DNA from: Melieria omissa
Taxonomy: Eukaryota > Arthropoda > Insecta > Diptera > Ulidiidae
Assembly: GCA_963971225.1 (NCBI GenBank)
Contig: OZ020268.1
Location: forward strand, 10,149,532-10,213,531
Length of the DNA stretch: 64,000 nt
Direction: 5' to 3'
In this document: piece after piece, positions 47,599 to 58,518 of the stretch
Numbering within the stretch: position 1 is the stretch's first letter
How the letters are laid out: each line of letters starts with the position of its first letter
Notes under the pieces: model-generated
Told to the model about the DNA's origin: nothing
The model's input: only the letters and a program-made list of their open reading frames with translations
Databases searched by the model: none
Program-made: the position numbers and the translations under genes

Positions 47599-47922
47599 GT
47601 TGAAATCTTTTGGACACATTCCAGAACCAGATTAGAGGTTATCCTCCTTTTTTTCATTCATTCCATTGGATTCCATTTTCAATTTGTGCCTTTTATCACC
47701 TGTCGATCAACAATGCATTGCCATAATTTTTTGTTAAAATGTTTTGAGTACATTCCATCACCAGATTAGACATTATCTTCCGTTTTCATCCGTCTTTCAT
47801 TCATAGACAATTCATTCATAAAAATACTAATGTGACTCTCTGCACATTTCTTCTTTTGGATTCCATTTTCATTTGGTGCCTTTTATCACCTCTCGATCAA
47901 CAATGCATTGCCATAATTTTGT
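47599..47922. repeat. two-copy tandem duplication
   Basis: Copy 1 (47599-47732) and copy 2 (47733-47922) share ACATTCCA..ACCAGATTAGA, GGATTCCATTTTC and GATCAACAATGCATTGCCAT. Copy 2 carries about 55 extra bases in its middle. Confidence 0.75.
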
Positions 47923-48511
47923 CCACTTAGAAGTAATAAATTTCTTATAAAAATCTCCTGCAATTTACTTTCAATATTTTTGCCTCAATACGGCTTCAAA
48001 AAAAGATGAACTCTATGAAGCATTGCAACAACTTATGCCACGCCCAGCCAAATGTTGCATTGCTTTTGGCGTTTTGGTGAAAAATTCGCAGAGCTAAGCG
48101 TGCAATTTTGTGTGTGAATAAGCGAAGACGATTTCAATTGAAAATTGCTTTTGCTCACACTAACACACACACTCACACACAGACACACATCGATGGCAAT
48201 GCACATGCGGCGCATAGAAATGGATAATAATATTGATTTTCCGTATGCAGAATTCTGACATTTAAATGCAGCATGAAGCTGCGCCCCACCGCGCCCCACC
48301 GCCCACTCATTTTTCTCTGCCGCTCGCACACCTCGCGCTGCTGCAACCGAAATGGCATGAAATCTATTGCTGCACTTTGCTTTTGTTCTTTTTCCGCATT
48401 TATTTTTCTATTTTGGCATTTTGCATGCTTCATAATTTTCATTCGTATGTAATGCACTGGCAGCTGTGTATTTGTGTGTGTGTGTGTGTGTAGTGCAGCG
48501 CACTCAAACAG

Positions 48512-48518
48512 ATATAAA
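48512..48518 (+). promoter_or_regulatory. TATA box candidate
   Basis: GATATAAAAACG gives a strong TATAAAA match. TTCAACTT about 20 bp downstream is a poor initiator. It precedes an ORF at 48576. Confidence 0.3.
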
Positions 48519-48575
48519 AACGCAAATCGACGTTCAACTTGCAGCATTCAAACATTTATTGACCAGATTCGGTGA

Positions 48576-48767
48576 ATGGCGCTGCCGTTTCGAAAACTGT
48601 TGCGAGCTGTGCAGCGCAGAGAAGTAGAGACAGGATGTGCCTTGGCGCTGCAATTGCATGGTGGAAATTGGAAAGGGGCGGTTAGTGATGCGGCAACTTT
48701 AAAAGCACACGATATGAAACAAATTTGGCATAAAGTGCAAAATTGCAAGCGATTGCAATATGCATGA
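48576..48767 (+). CDS. candidate 63-codon ORF, unknown product
   Basis: The ORF begins MALPFRKLLRAVQRREVETG and has no recognisable domain, signal peptide or membrane segment. It starts 64 bp after a TATAAAA box. The start context (GTGA before ATG) is not a good fly Kozak match, and the region has overlapping open frames on the other strand. I think chance is more likely than a gene. Confidence 0.12.
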   Translation: MALPFRKLLRAVQRREVETGCALALQLHGGNWKGAVSDAATLKAHDMKQIWHKVQNCKRLQYA

Positions 48768-49384
48768 AGCGACACTGGCCGAGGCACAGACAGAGACAGC
48801 AGTAGTGAAAGCGCTGAGGAGGAAAGAGAAGAAGTGCGCGAAAACACTCGAGTCTGTGTCTGCAGGAGCAGTAAAGGGGCAGTGGAGAGTGAGTGGTCTC
48901 TATACACAATACTCGTACTCGTAGTAAGTAGAGGTGTGTGTGTGTGTGTGTGAATTATGCGCACTTATTGCGTGAGCAAATCTTTGCATTTTGCATTTGT
49001 GCAGTTTAAATTCGTTCAGCTATAAATTAGGCCAAATAGCTAGAAAGTCTATATTACTGGCACTGCAATCAAAAGTGCATTGAAAATCGTTTACATAGAC
49101 AATAACTCACTCAGCTCAATAGTTGAAACTTGGTTCAGGGAAATAAAGAATCGTCACAGAAGTGCACGATTACTATATAATTTGCTATCGAGTGCAATAT
49201 TGATGTGGATTTGAATTACTTATTCAGTGATTTGCCTACATGTGACTATTATGCGATTTAAAGAATCATCTAAGAATAGAAAAGTATTCTTTGATATGAT
49301 TTGAGTCGCGATTTGAAGTAAAGTTTTGATGGTTCTTGTGATCCATGCGAAGCCAATTTCTGATTAAGGAGGATAGAGCCAAAT

Positions 49385-49540
49385 CAGTGGCGGATTCAGG
49401 GGGGGTGTTTTGGGGGTTGAAACCCCCCGAAATATTTGGATCGCCTATGCTAAACTACATACAAATTAAAAGGCATTTTACAAATATTAAAGAACTACTT
49501 TTTGAAACCCCCCCGAAATATTTTTCTGAATCTGCGCCTG
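49385..49540. mobile_element. hAT MITE, CAGTGGCGGATTC family, copy 2
   Basis: The 156-bp element has an exact 8-bp duplication AGCCAAAT (49377-49384 and 49541-49548). The ends CAGTGGCGGATTCAG and, inverted, CAGGCGCAGATTCAG match copy 1 at 39323-39461, as does the interior (ACTACATACAAATTAAAAG). It is about 17 bp longer than copy 1, mainly near its right end. Confidence 0.92.
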
Positions 49541-49782
49541 AGCCAAATCAAGCAACTTTTGATTGTGAGCTCCTTTTTTCACTCCAATTTGCTTTTATCT
49601 TTCCGAAGATCGGCTATAACTATTGACCCCTCTCCTCTCGCCATGTTACGAGTAATAAAGGGCAAATGTGCCAAATGTGGGCAAATGGGGTTAAAAAAAT
49701 TAAGTCCAAGTGGCTGTTTTGACCTAACACGAGCAACAATCATGTGAACAAAACTTTTTAATAATTTGCTGAAAACTTACAT

Positions 49783-50385
49783 ACTTTACTTGCTTTACTT
49801 ACTTTACTTACTTTACTTACTTTACTTATTTTACTTACTTTACTTACTTTACTTACTTTACTTACTTTACTTACTTTACTTACTTTACTTACTTTACTTA
49901 CTTTACTTACTTTACTTACTTTACTTACTTTACTTACTTTACTTACTTTACTTACTTTACTTACTTTACTTACTTTACTTACTTTACTTACTTTACTTAC
50001 TTTACTTACTTTACTTACTTTACTTACTTTACTTACTTTACTTACTTTACTTACTTTACTTACTTTACTTACTTTACTTACTTTACTTACTTTACTTACT
50101 TTACTTACTTTACTTTACTTACTTTACTTACTTTACTTACTTTACTTACTTTACTTACTTTACTTACTTTACTTACTTTACTTACTTTACTTACTTTACT
50201 TACTTTACTTACTTTACTTACTTTACTTACTTTACTTACTTTACTTAGTTTACTTACTTTACTTACTTTACTTACTTTACTTACTTTACTTACTTTACTT
50301 ACTTTACTTACTTTACTTACTTTACTTACTTTACTTACTTTACTTACTTTACTTACTTTACTTACTTTACTTACTTTACTTACTT
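49783..50385. repeat. 9-bp minisatellite ACTTTACTT
   Basis: About 67 copies of a 9-bp unit (ACTT plus ACTTT) run with very few changes: GCTTTACTT at 49792, a variant near 49826, a 4-5-bp phase slip near 50110 and ACTTAGTTT near 50247. Because 9 is a multiple of 3 the plus strand stays open and would encode Leu-Tyr-Leu repeats, changing to Phe-Thr-Tyr after the slip. This is a repeat artefact, not a gene. Confidence 0.95.
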
Positions 50386-50413
50386 AATTAATTAATTTAT
50401 TTATTTATTAATA

Positions 50414-50988
50414 ACACTGTGCAAGTCCAAAATTTAGACATGGGGGGACCTACTGGGTGACTTTTCTACAGGTATACTGAGTTGAGATCCACCAGCCGTT
50501 TGGCTGGATTGGCTCTAGTTTAAGAGAAATCCGACTTTGAAGTTTGCTCATTTTCAAATGCTAATAGGTCCAACTAAAGCTAATAGGGCAACGTGGCGTA
50601 TGAGTGTCATTTAATTGTAATATTAATATAAATAAATGACACTCATACGCCACGTTGCGCTGCGCAAAAAAATGCACAAATCACAATTACACAGTTTTTT
50701 TTGGATAGATGTCTTAAGCAAATTTGTTGGTCGTTAAAATATCTACAAATTTGCCGAAGACAGTAAAGCGATATTCGGAACGATTTAGGACCTATTAGCT
50801 TTTAAACGTTCGTAGACTTAAGCGACAAACTCGACTAAAATGAGTAAACTTCAAAGTCGGATTTCTCTTAAACTAGAGCCAATCCAGCCAAACGGCTGGT
50901 GGATCTCAACTCAGTATACCTGTAGAAAAGTCACCCAGTAGGTCCCCCCCATGTCTAAATTTTTAAGGGCAAATTTCACGCACAGTGT
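50414..50988. mobile_element. long-inverted-repeat (foldback) element
   Basis: The 575-bp element has arms of about 150 bp: 50414-50570 is the reverse complement of about 50830-50988. The ends are ACACTGTGC and GCACAGTGT. The right arm has about 12 extra bases near its tip. An off-centre second palindrome (50588-50658) with 26-bp perfect arms and a 19-bp loop lies inside. No ORF. The flanks are AT-rich and no convincing target duplication could be chosen, so the superfamily is open. Confidence 0.85.
50588..50658. repeat. perfect 26-bp hairpin inside the foldback
   Basis: The arms GCAACGTGGCGTATGAGTGT plus six bases (50588-50613) and their exact complement (50633-50658) enclose a 19-base AT loop. 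It is not at the centre of the outer palindrome (about 50701), so it may be a separate insertion or a rearranged segment. Confidence 0.9.
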
Positions 50989-51164
50989 AATTATTATATA
51001 TTATTTGTTTTTATTTATTTATTACTAGCTGGGCCCCGCGGCTTCGCACGCAAGCTCTCTTTTTTCACCCGATACAAATTTTGAACGCATTGATTTTGAT
51101 TCCCCCCCCCCGTCAGATTTTGATTTAAAAAAAAAACATATGTCTATTATCTTTGATGTCAAGT

Positions 51165-51920
51165 GGTTCTAACAACTGTGAAATCCAAAGGTCCTTTAAA
51201 TCATAAGTTTTCACATTTATTCTAAACAAATTCTTAACCCTTAGATTACCACGGTAGATTTCGATTTTCAAAAATATGAAAAACACATTTTAATTATTTC
51301 CCGATTGAAGTGCTTTTTGTCTAAGTTTGAAGTCAACAGGACCAATAAATCGTGGTTCTCTATACAAACTGTTAACTTATTGTTGACCCATTTAGATTTT
51401 CATTTTCAAAAAAGTGAAAAATACGTATCAACTTATTTCTTACTAAGAATACTTTCGCAAAGTTTGAAGTCAGTGGGCCCGTTAATTCATTTTTTTTACA
51501 GTTTCACCATACAAACTTTTAATCGCTCGTTGACCCCGTCCGATTTTAATATTCGGAAAAAATGAAAAACACGTATCGAGTTATTTTACATTTGAAGTAC
51601 TTTCACCAAGTTTGAAGTCAAAAGGCTAAACAAAAAAATTGTTTCTCCATACATACTTTTAACCCGTCGCTGATCCGGTTAGATTTAGATTTTGAAAATA
51701 ATGAGAAACGCGTGTAAATTTTTTTTTTATTTCAAGTATTTTTACAATTTTTGAAGTTAATAGGCCTCATGTTTTTTTCGAGTCTACCCTTAAACAAATC
51801 TTAACCCAATAATGGGTTAAATTTTGATTTTCGAAAAATTATAAAACACGTGTCGAACTATTTTTCGTTTAGAGTATTTTCAGGAAGTTCGAAATCAATA
51901 ACTCTCTTAAACCACATACA
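51165..51920. repeat. tandem block of about 130-150-bp units
   Basis: AAGTTTGAAGTCA-type motifs near 51324, 51456, 51609 and, diverged, 51746 and 51887 are each followed by CATACAAACTTTTAA-like, TTGACCC and GAAAAACACGTATCGA-like segments. Confidence 0.75.
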
Positions 51921-52104
51921 ACACCTTAAAACATTTTTTGCCCCTTTACACCCTGAATTTCGAAAAATTCCGTCTTAGCGGAGGTTCATTTTTCAAAATG
52001 TATCTACAGTTCAAATTTCATGTTTGTATCTTCAGCGGCTTGGGCTGAGCGATGATGAATCAATCAATCAATCAATCAGTCAGTCAGTTGGGGCAAACAA
52101 TCGA

Positions 52105-52800
52105 TGTATATAAAAATGGAGGCGGTACCACTCCCTCTTGTCCAATGCTCACAACTTTCTTCTAGTCGAGTTGTGCTACTAAGTGGAAAGTTCGTACCAA
52201 GTTTCACTGATGTGTGTGTACTGCATAACTGTTGGATCATAAAAAATGTGCCACGTCCCTTGATCAACGCCGATCAAATCTCATTAGTAGAATGACACAT
52301 CTATAACACGACGCTACACAAAATTTCAATGCTGTGCGGCTTACAACTCCGAAGCTATTCCATTTGAAAGATTTCAGTTGTATGGGCAATGCCACACCCC
52401 CTTGTTCAATACCAACCCCATTCCCTCTATCGAAAGATATGATTCAATGGTAGGTTCATACCAAGTTTCATTGATGATCGACTTACAGTTCTGCTGCATA
52501 AAAGATTTGCCACGCCCCTTGTTCAACGCCCATACAATTTTAACAGTAGAATGATAAATCTATAAAACGACGGTGCACCAAATTTCAATGCTGTGCGACT
52601 TACAATTCCGAAGCTATTCCACTTAAAAGATTTGAGTTGTATGGGCGGTGCCACACCCCCTTGTCCAATACCCACCCCATGCCCTCGGTCGAAGGACATG
52701 ATTAAATAGAAAGTTTGTACCAAATTTAATTGATGTGTGACTTATAGTTCCAAAGTTATTGTCTAAAAATGTATTCTTGTGGTGCCACGCCCCTTTTCCC
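52105..52800. repeat. tandem block of about 262-bp units
   Basis: Three units share GCCACACCCCCTTGTCCAATA, a GTACCAAGTTTCATTGATG-like segment, a GACTTACA segment and GCCACGCCCCTTG. The last motif recurs near 52250, 52511 and 52785. The units are diverged and the last is incomplete. Confidence 0.8.
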
Positions 52801-52932
52801 GACATTTCTTTTTTTATAAACCTTCACGTAAACATTTTGAACAAACCCGCCGAAGGAAGTATTCAAGTTGGTCCAGTCGTTTTCGAGTTTTAAGCGGCCG
52901 AACGAACCACGTTTCATTTTTATATATATAGA

Positions 52933-54010
52933 TTTGTAATGAAATAATTTGTTTATTTTTTATTTTTAAACCGCACCAAATCAAAATTACTTGAAATATT
53001 GAAAGGTAAAATACATTTTGAAGAATTTAAAAATCTCCAACGTGCATTTTAAACAACAACAAGAACTACCACACGACAGCAACTCTTAAATGCCTTCAAA
53101 TGTCTTTTGCAATCATCAGCATTAATTGTAAAATTGTTCGAATTTTTTTGAAAATACTTTGTTTGCATTTTTTTGTACAAATCACTTGAGGCCATTTGCC
53201 AAATAAACAAATCAAAAGCACATGAATCGTTTAAAACTTACATACATAAATGTACATATTTGCGCCAGCACGCAAGCAAATATGTACAAACACACTCAAG
53301 CACACACACAGACACACTCACACACTGACAAAACCGATGCTACCAACATGCCAATTCAAATGTAATGCATACAAGACTAGAAAAAAGAAAAGAACAAACT
53401 TGAAAGGGAAAGCAATGAAAAACTGCACGTTTGCTTAAAATTTTCTGCCGCACAAGCAGACGCAAGAAAATCGAAAAAGGATAAATTTTTTTTGAGCTGC
53501 AGCCCACTGACCAAACTCAAAACTACCAAATAAGTCCTCAAGTAACACTTAGGCTAAAGCAGTCAGAACAACAACAAAAAACTGGGCACAAGTAGACAAA
53601 CGAGTGAGATGAAAATATGCGAGAATTTTCGATAAAATTTACTACTTCTTCTTCTACTTGCTTGCGCTGTATTTGTAAGGATTCAATAAACTGCGTCATC
53701 GATAGGAAATAACACATTCATGCGCACACAACATGCACATACATACATACGTACTATAAATATGTGTTCTTAGGAAAGGACGCTTCATAATATATTCACC
53801 AACACATGCAGGCAGCGCATATTTCAACAAAAACAACATACTTAAAGGCTGATTACAACACGATTTTTGAATGAGAGCATACAGAATGCTATGCTCCCAC
53901 GATAGCCGATGTTGTTGTTGTTATTGTTGTTGTTGAATGACGAGCAGCAACTTGTCATGCAAGCGCTTGCAGAAATTGGGTCGTGTTAAAAGTAATTCGA
54001 CTCAGAAAGG
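52933..54010. other. noncoding AT-rich DNA, no gene recognised
   Basis: CAA triplets near 53054, (CA) runs near 53300-53325 and a GTT run at 53910-53935. No supported ORF. Confidence 0.5.
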
Positions 54011-54012
54011 TA

Positions 54013-54750
54013 TCATGTACAACTTTGCTTCCGCCGTTTTTTTCCAAAATTAAAAGCTTTATTGCGAAAAAGTGCTTACAGATGTATTATTCAAAGTATT
54101 GTCCGTCGCTAGCGACAACTTTCTCCCATCTTTCCGGCAATTTTCGGATCCCGGCTCGAAAAAAGGAGTCCTCTTTTGACCCTATCTATGAAGCAATCCA
54201 TTTTTCCAATTCTTCGAAGGATTGAAAATGTTGATCTGCCAGGCCGTGTGCCATCGAACGGAATAGGTGGAAGTCAGAAGGGGCGACATCTGGGGAATAC
54301 GGCGGGTGGGGCAAGACTTCCCATTTCAGCGTTTCCAGGTACTTTTTGACCACTTTTGCGACGTGAGGCCGAGCATTGTCGTGTTGGAGGATGACTTGGA
54401 TCATGTCGCCATCACCATTTTTAAAACGTTGAAACCACTCCCGACACGTTCTTTCACTCAGAGCAGCATCACCGTAAGTTTCTGAGAGCATTCGATGCGC
54501 TTCAGCTGCATTTTTTTTCGAATTGTAACAGAAAAGTAAAACTTCCCGCAAATGGCGAGAATTGGGCACATAAACGGACATTTTCGAGCGTGAATAATAC
54601 GAAAACAAGAACAACTGTCACTGAAACGGCGATGACAATTCGTTAGGCACTGTCCACACTCACTTTAAAGGCATTACCATCTATGTATTTCAACCAGCCT
54701 CAGCCGGTACAGCCTATCGGAAAACGGTGGAAGCAAAGTTGTACACCTGA
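54013..54750 (-). mobile_element. internally deleted mariner element
   Basis: The 738-bp element is flanked by TA on both sides (54011-54012 and 54751-54752). The inverted ends share GTACAACTTTGCTTCC followed by GCCG or ACCG, then TTTT. Autonomous mariners are about 1.3 kb, so about 0.55 kb is missing. Both ends are intact, so this copy could in principle be moved by a related transposase. Confidence 0.95.
54087..54581 (-). pseudogene. mariner transposase, internal deletion plus nonsense codon
   Basis: The reading frame starts at MSVYVPNSRHLREVLLFCYN and keeps the N-terminal helix-turn-helix region to about residue 62 (WFQRFKNGDGD). It then jumps in frame to VILQHDNARPH, the block with the second catalytic Asp, and on to SPDVAPSDFHLF, which has the third Asp. 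The first catalytic Asp and the region between are deleted, so the protein cannot cut DNA. A TAG at 54186-54188 stops the frame. The normal tail (RKLPERWEKVVASDGQYFE) continues in frame after it to a TAA at 54087-54089. Full-length mariner transposases are about 345 residues; 165 codons remain here. Confidence 0.93.
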
Positions 54751-54752
54751 TA

Positions 54753-56740
54753 ATTTTAGAGAGAAAATGTTACGAACGAAAATTCATACTTTCAGAATCT
54801 ATCAGAATGTCAAGAAAATGAACTCCATTCATTTAGGTTAGGTTAAGTAACAGCACCAATCCAATCTTAGCGAAGTGCCCAACCATCCTGCTGTCAGATT
54901 CTTTATACAACAGATGGCGCTACGAGCGGTAGCTCACAACATCGAAGGCGTCGTTCCTAAGCGGCGATAGATGGCAGTCCTATCACTTACCCTGCTTCAG
55001 GAAGTCCTTCCTGCAGCAGGGTAATCACCTTTCCTGGCAGAAAAACACAACGGTTAATGAATGTAACCAAGAAAAGACAAGACAAGACCGTGTCCCGAAA
55101 GGAGTGAGCAAGGGGAAAAAGTAAGGTTAGATTACCTTTGTATGAAGCACACTTGGACCAAGTGGACCAAAAAGTTCCCAAGTTTCGAAACGAATTCTGA
55201 CGTCTTCGTCAGTGTTCTCCTCCACTACACGCTTTGAATTCTTTGATGAGAGATCTCTAATTTTTTTTTTCATTTTATTACAATGGATATTGTGGTCCAA
55301 GTGACATAGAAGACACTTTCAAACGATTGAGATATTGTGGATTATTATAATTATTAACTAATTTGACTCAAAAACTTATAAGGTTCGACTTATGAAATTA
55401 TTTTTAATTTAAGAGAGTTTGTAGTCCTTCTTAGGAAGCCGAAAGTGAAACTAAGCACTTGAACTCTTTCACTGAACAATATCGCATAGTTCCACTAATT
55501 TCCACTAACCGTCCAAAACCCGCATTACTTATGTGATGACCCAATGCAAACACATACACACAAACATGTAAAAGTGTGTCCGTTGACGCCGCATTGCTGC
55601 CTGGCATCGTCGTGCGCTACACTCTATAAGTAAGTGTGTTTGTTTGCATATTGCGTATGTGTGTGTATGTGTGTGTTTGTGTGGACACATACATAGCTTC
55701 AGCAACGATGGCCGCACATCATCAGTGTCAGGATTAAAAACAAACATTTTCATTAATTGTTAGTAATGGAGGCCGGAGGACACGTACGCATGCGACGACG
55801 CCAACGACGACGACGACGTGGGCAGCAGCGGAAACGGAAGCGCAAGGCGACAGTGCAGCGTCGAGAGAAGGACAAATGATGCTCTCGCTTGCTGAAAACG
55901 GCGCTGAATTTGGGTCGCAACGCGAATCCCAACGAAAACTGCGAAAAAGAATAATAAAAGATTGACATGTATGTGTGTGCGTATGTGTGAGTACGAGCAG
56001 CCGTTTTGTTAGTTGAATGCATTGTGCGGCCAGATTTTCGGTAAATGCTGGCGTCTCGCTTGTTTGTCCCTTTTCGCTCGTCCCGCTGTCGCATCCTTGC
56101 AAATTGACGTACCCAATAGACAGCAATTTCGCCTTTCATCAAGGATTTCAAGGCTTTCGGCAAGCGCTCGCCAACCATCAGCCGCGCCCAGATTCATTCA
56201 CTGATTTCCTTGCCCGTTCGTTGTCATCATCATCATCCATTTATTTAAATGACTCTCGCTCAATCCAATGTGTACGTGTGCGCTGCACATGTGCGCGTGT
56301 GTGTGTGTGTGTCGTTGTGCCTTTTTTGACTTTAGCATAAAAGCTTCACACTCAACAACCAACACCCGACACCCCAATGCCCAACACTGAACGCCTGATG
56401 GCAAATACCGAATACTCTGCACTACTTCGCTGCATTATTTCGCCTGATTGTGGGATTCATGCTCGAATTCCATTGTTTTTCGGTTAACCGAAAATGATTG
56501 TGTTCTCTGCTCATGTCCTGGTCGTGTTGTCCATTCAAAGATTTCATGTCAATTTGTTTTAGTTTTCATTATGCTGCATTCGATTGCGAAACTACCAGCA
56601 CCACACCACACCACACCACAGCACATCGCTGGCCATTTGGTTTGGGCTTGTGTGTATGTGTGCGTGTTAGTGTTGCCAGATGGCTCGTATTTGAGTGGAC
56701 TTTATGTATTTGATAGTATGAATTTGTATTATTTATGTAT
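54753..56740. other. noncoding DNA, no gene recognised
   Basis: (GT)/(CA) runs near 55660-55680, 55970 and 56295-56312. The interval 55780-56200 is less AT-rich, with frames on both strands (55753-56178 and 55734-56126 minus, 56017-56340 plus) and CGA/GAC triplets, but no recognisable domain. Confidence 0.45.
54989..55021. repeat. short imperfect hairpin
   Basis: CCCTGCTTCAGGAAG pairs with CTTCCTGCAGCAGGG, leaving a very short loop and one mismatch. Nearby AGGTTAGGTTA (54836) and ACAGATGGCGCTACGAGCGG (54910) look like interspersed-repeat phrases. Function unknown. Confidence 0.5.
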
Positions 56741-57700
56741 TTATTTTTGTTACAATTTGTTTTTCATGTTATTAAAATTTTTAAGTATTTTAAATTATTT
56801 CAATTATTCACATTCAAGTTTTTCAGTATTTTCAATTATTTACTCTTCTAAATTTTTACTAAAAATTTTAATAGCAAAATTTTTAATTTTTTGTTGTTGT
56901 TTTTTTGTGTTATAATTTGTTTATTACATTTAAATTTTTTTGTATTTTCAATTATTTACTATTCTATTTTTTTAGTAAAAATTTTAATTATAATAATTTT
57001 AATTTTGTAATTTTTTCTTGTTGGTTTTTTACAATATGTTTATCACATTAAAATTTTTTAGTATTTTCAATTTTTTTTCTATTCTATATTTTACTAAGAA
57101 ATTCAGCTGCAACAATTTTATTTTTATTGTAATATTTTTAATTTTCTAATTTTTTTTTTGTTTGTTGTTGTTTTTTTGTTATAGTTTGTTTATTACTCCC
57201 TATTACATATTTTTAATAAGAAATACAACTGCAATAATTTTATTTTCTATTGTAATTTTTTTAATTTTCTAATATTTTGTTGTTGTTTGTTATTGTTTTT
57301 TTTGTTATAATTAGTTTTTTTATCAAATTTTTTTATTGCAATTCTTCCCTATTCTATATTTTACTCAAAAATACAATTGCAATAATTTTATTTTATTATT
57401 GTAATATTTTTAATTTTTTTTTTGTTTGTTTTTTTTGTTATAATTTGTTCGCTTATCACATTCAAAGTTTTTAATATTTTCAATTCTTTTCTATTCTATA
57501 TTTTACTAAAAAATTCAATTGCAATATTTTTAGTTTTTTTTGTAATATTTTTAATTTTCAAATTTTTTTTGTTATTTATTGTTGTGTGTTGTGTCATAAT
57601 TTGTTTGTTTATCACAAGTTTTTTAGTATTTTCAGTTCTTCCCCATTCTATATTTTTACTTAAACTTTCAATTGCAATATTATAAATTTTTATTAATTTA
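56740..57700. repeat. AT-rich minisatellite, about 115-145-bp units
   Basis: About seven diverged units carry TTTAGTATTTTCAATT, CTATTCTATATTTTACTAA, AAATTCAATTGCAATAATTT and TTTTTTGTTATAATTTGTTT. Several Phe/Ile/Val-rich plus-strand frames result from the repetition. Confidence 0.85.
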
Positions 57701-58515
57701 TTAATTCATTACTTTTAATATAATAATTTAATTTTTTGTGTGTCTGTGTTTTTCACACCTTTCCTTTCACACAAACATTTTTCTTTCATACATATTTTTC
57801 CTTTGTCTCATTTTAGTTGCAAAAATGTTTGGCAACACCAAAGTGTATTCTTGTCTATATGTATCTGTGTGAGTACAAATATAACACGACAATTTTTGCT
57901 GTCAAACAACTGCGGAAATGTCACGTTTAATCAAGTTGACAAACGCTGCTGCCGGCAGTTTCCCTGTAACCGAACCAAAAATATTTGCAACGCTTGTTTA
58001 TGCGGAATTTGCAGTGTTTAATTATATTCACAAATGCTTTCGGACACGTAAGTGACATGAGGGCCACACCCATAACTGTGGATTTTCATTTGAAATAGTG
58101 GCAAATCAGCTTTGACAGTTTCGGAACATTTGGACAGTTGAACGGTACGTGCCAAGTTAGTAGAATCATTTCAATGTATCCAATTCGAAACAAAATACTC
58201 ATATATTATTTTTTTTATTATTATTATTATTAGCACTGCGAAATCATAGCAACAATTGTGTAATTTCAAAGAAATAAAAAATGAAAGTTATTGGACGAAA
58301 ACAAAATTAAATGATTACGGTTTTGTATTCAGAAAAGTTTTTTTTTACTTAGATTTGACAGTTAGTGTTGGACTTATCAAATGGAGTTGACTGTAAGCTT
58401 AGACGATTGGCTATTTGTCATCTAAACAAATACTCAGAAGATGAGCAACAGTTACCTAAAAGGTTGATTGACCAAAGCTCAACACAATAAGTACAAATTT
58501 CAAAAATTTTGTACC
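57701..58515. other. noncoding AT-rich DNA
   Basis: The 93-codon frame at 57740-58021 is Cys-rich near its end but shows no known spacing pattern. A TTA triplet run lies at 58215-58233. No gene is supported. Confidence 0.45.
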
Positions 58516-58518
58516 CTT

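Larger units (their letters stand above)
47923..49376. other. noncoding DNA with one possible promoter
   Basis: (AC) runs are at 48163-48185, (GT) at 48474-48492 and 48932-48952. The minus frames at 48173-48547 and 48548-48964 span these repeats and are not supported. The possible promoter and ORF are listed separately. Confidence 0.45.
51025..52932. mobile_element. unclassified interspersed element with internal tandem repeats
   Basis: The left edge CTAGCTGGGCCCCGCGGCTT and right edge TGGTCCAGTCGTTTTCGAGT ... TATATATATAGAT are phrases I associate with a widespread class of insect interspersed repeats that I cannot name. The interior is two tandem-repeat blocks, one of about 130-150-bp units (51165-51920) and one of about 262-bp units (52105-52800). 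No ORF with a transposase or reverse transcriptase motif is present. Confidence 0.6.

Noticed and set aside
49766..50248. 160-codon Leu-Tyr-Leu ORF
   Set aside because: It is translation of the 9-bp minisatellite. The change to Phe-Thr-Tyr after a slip confirms that it is repeat-driven.
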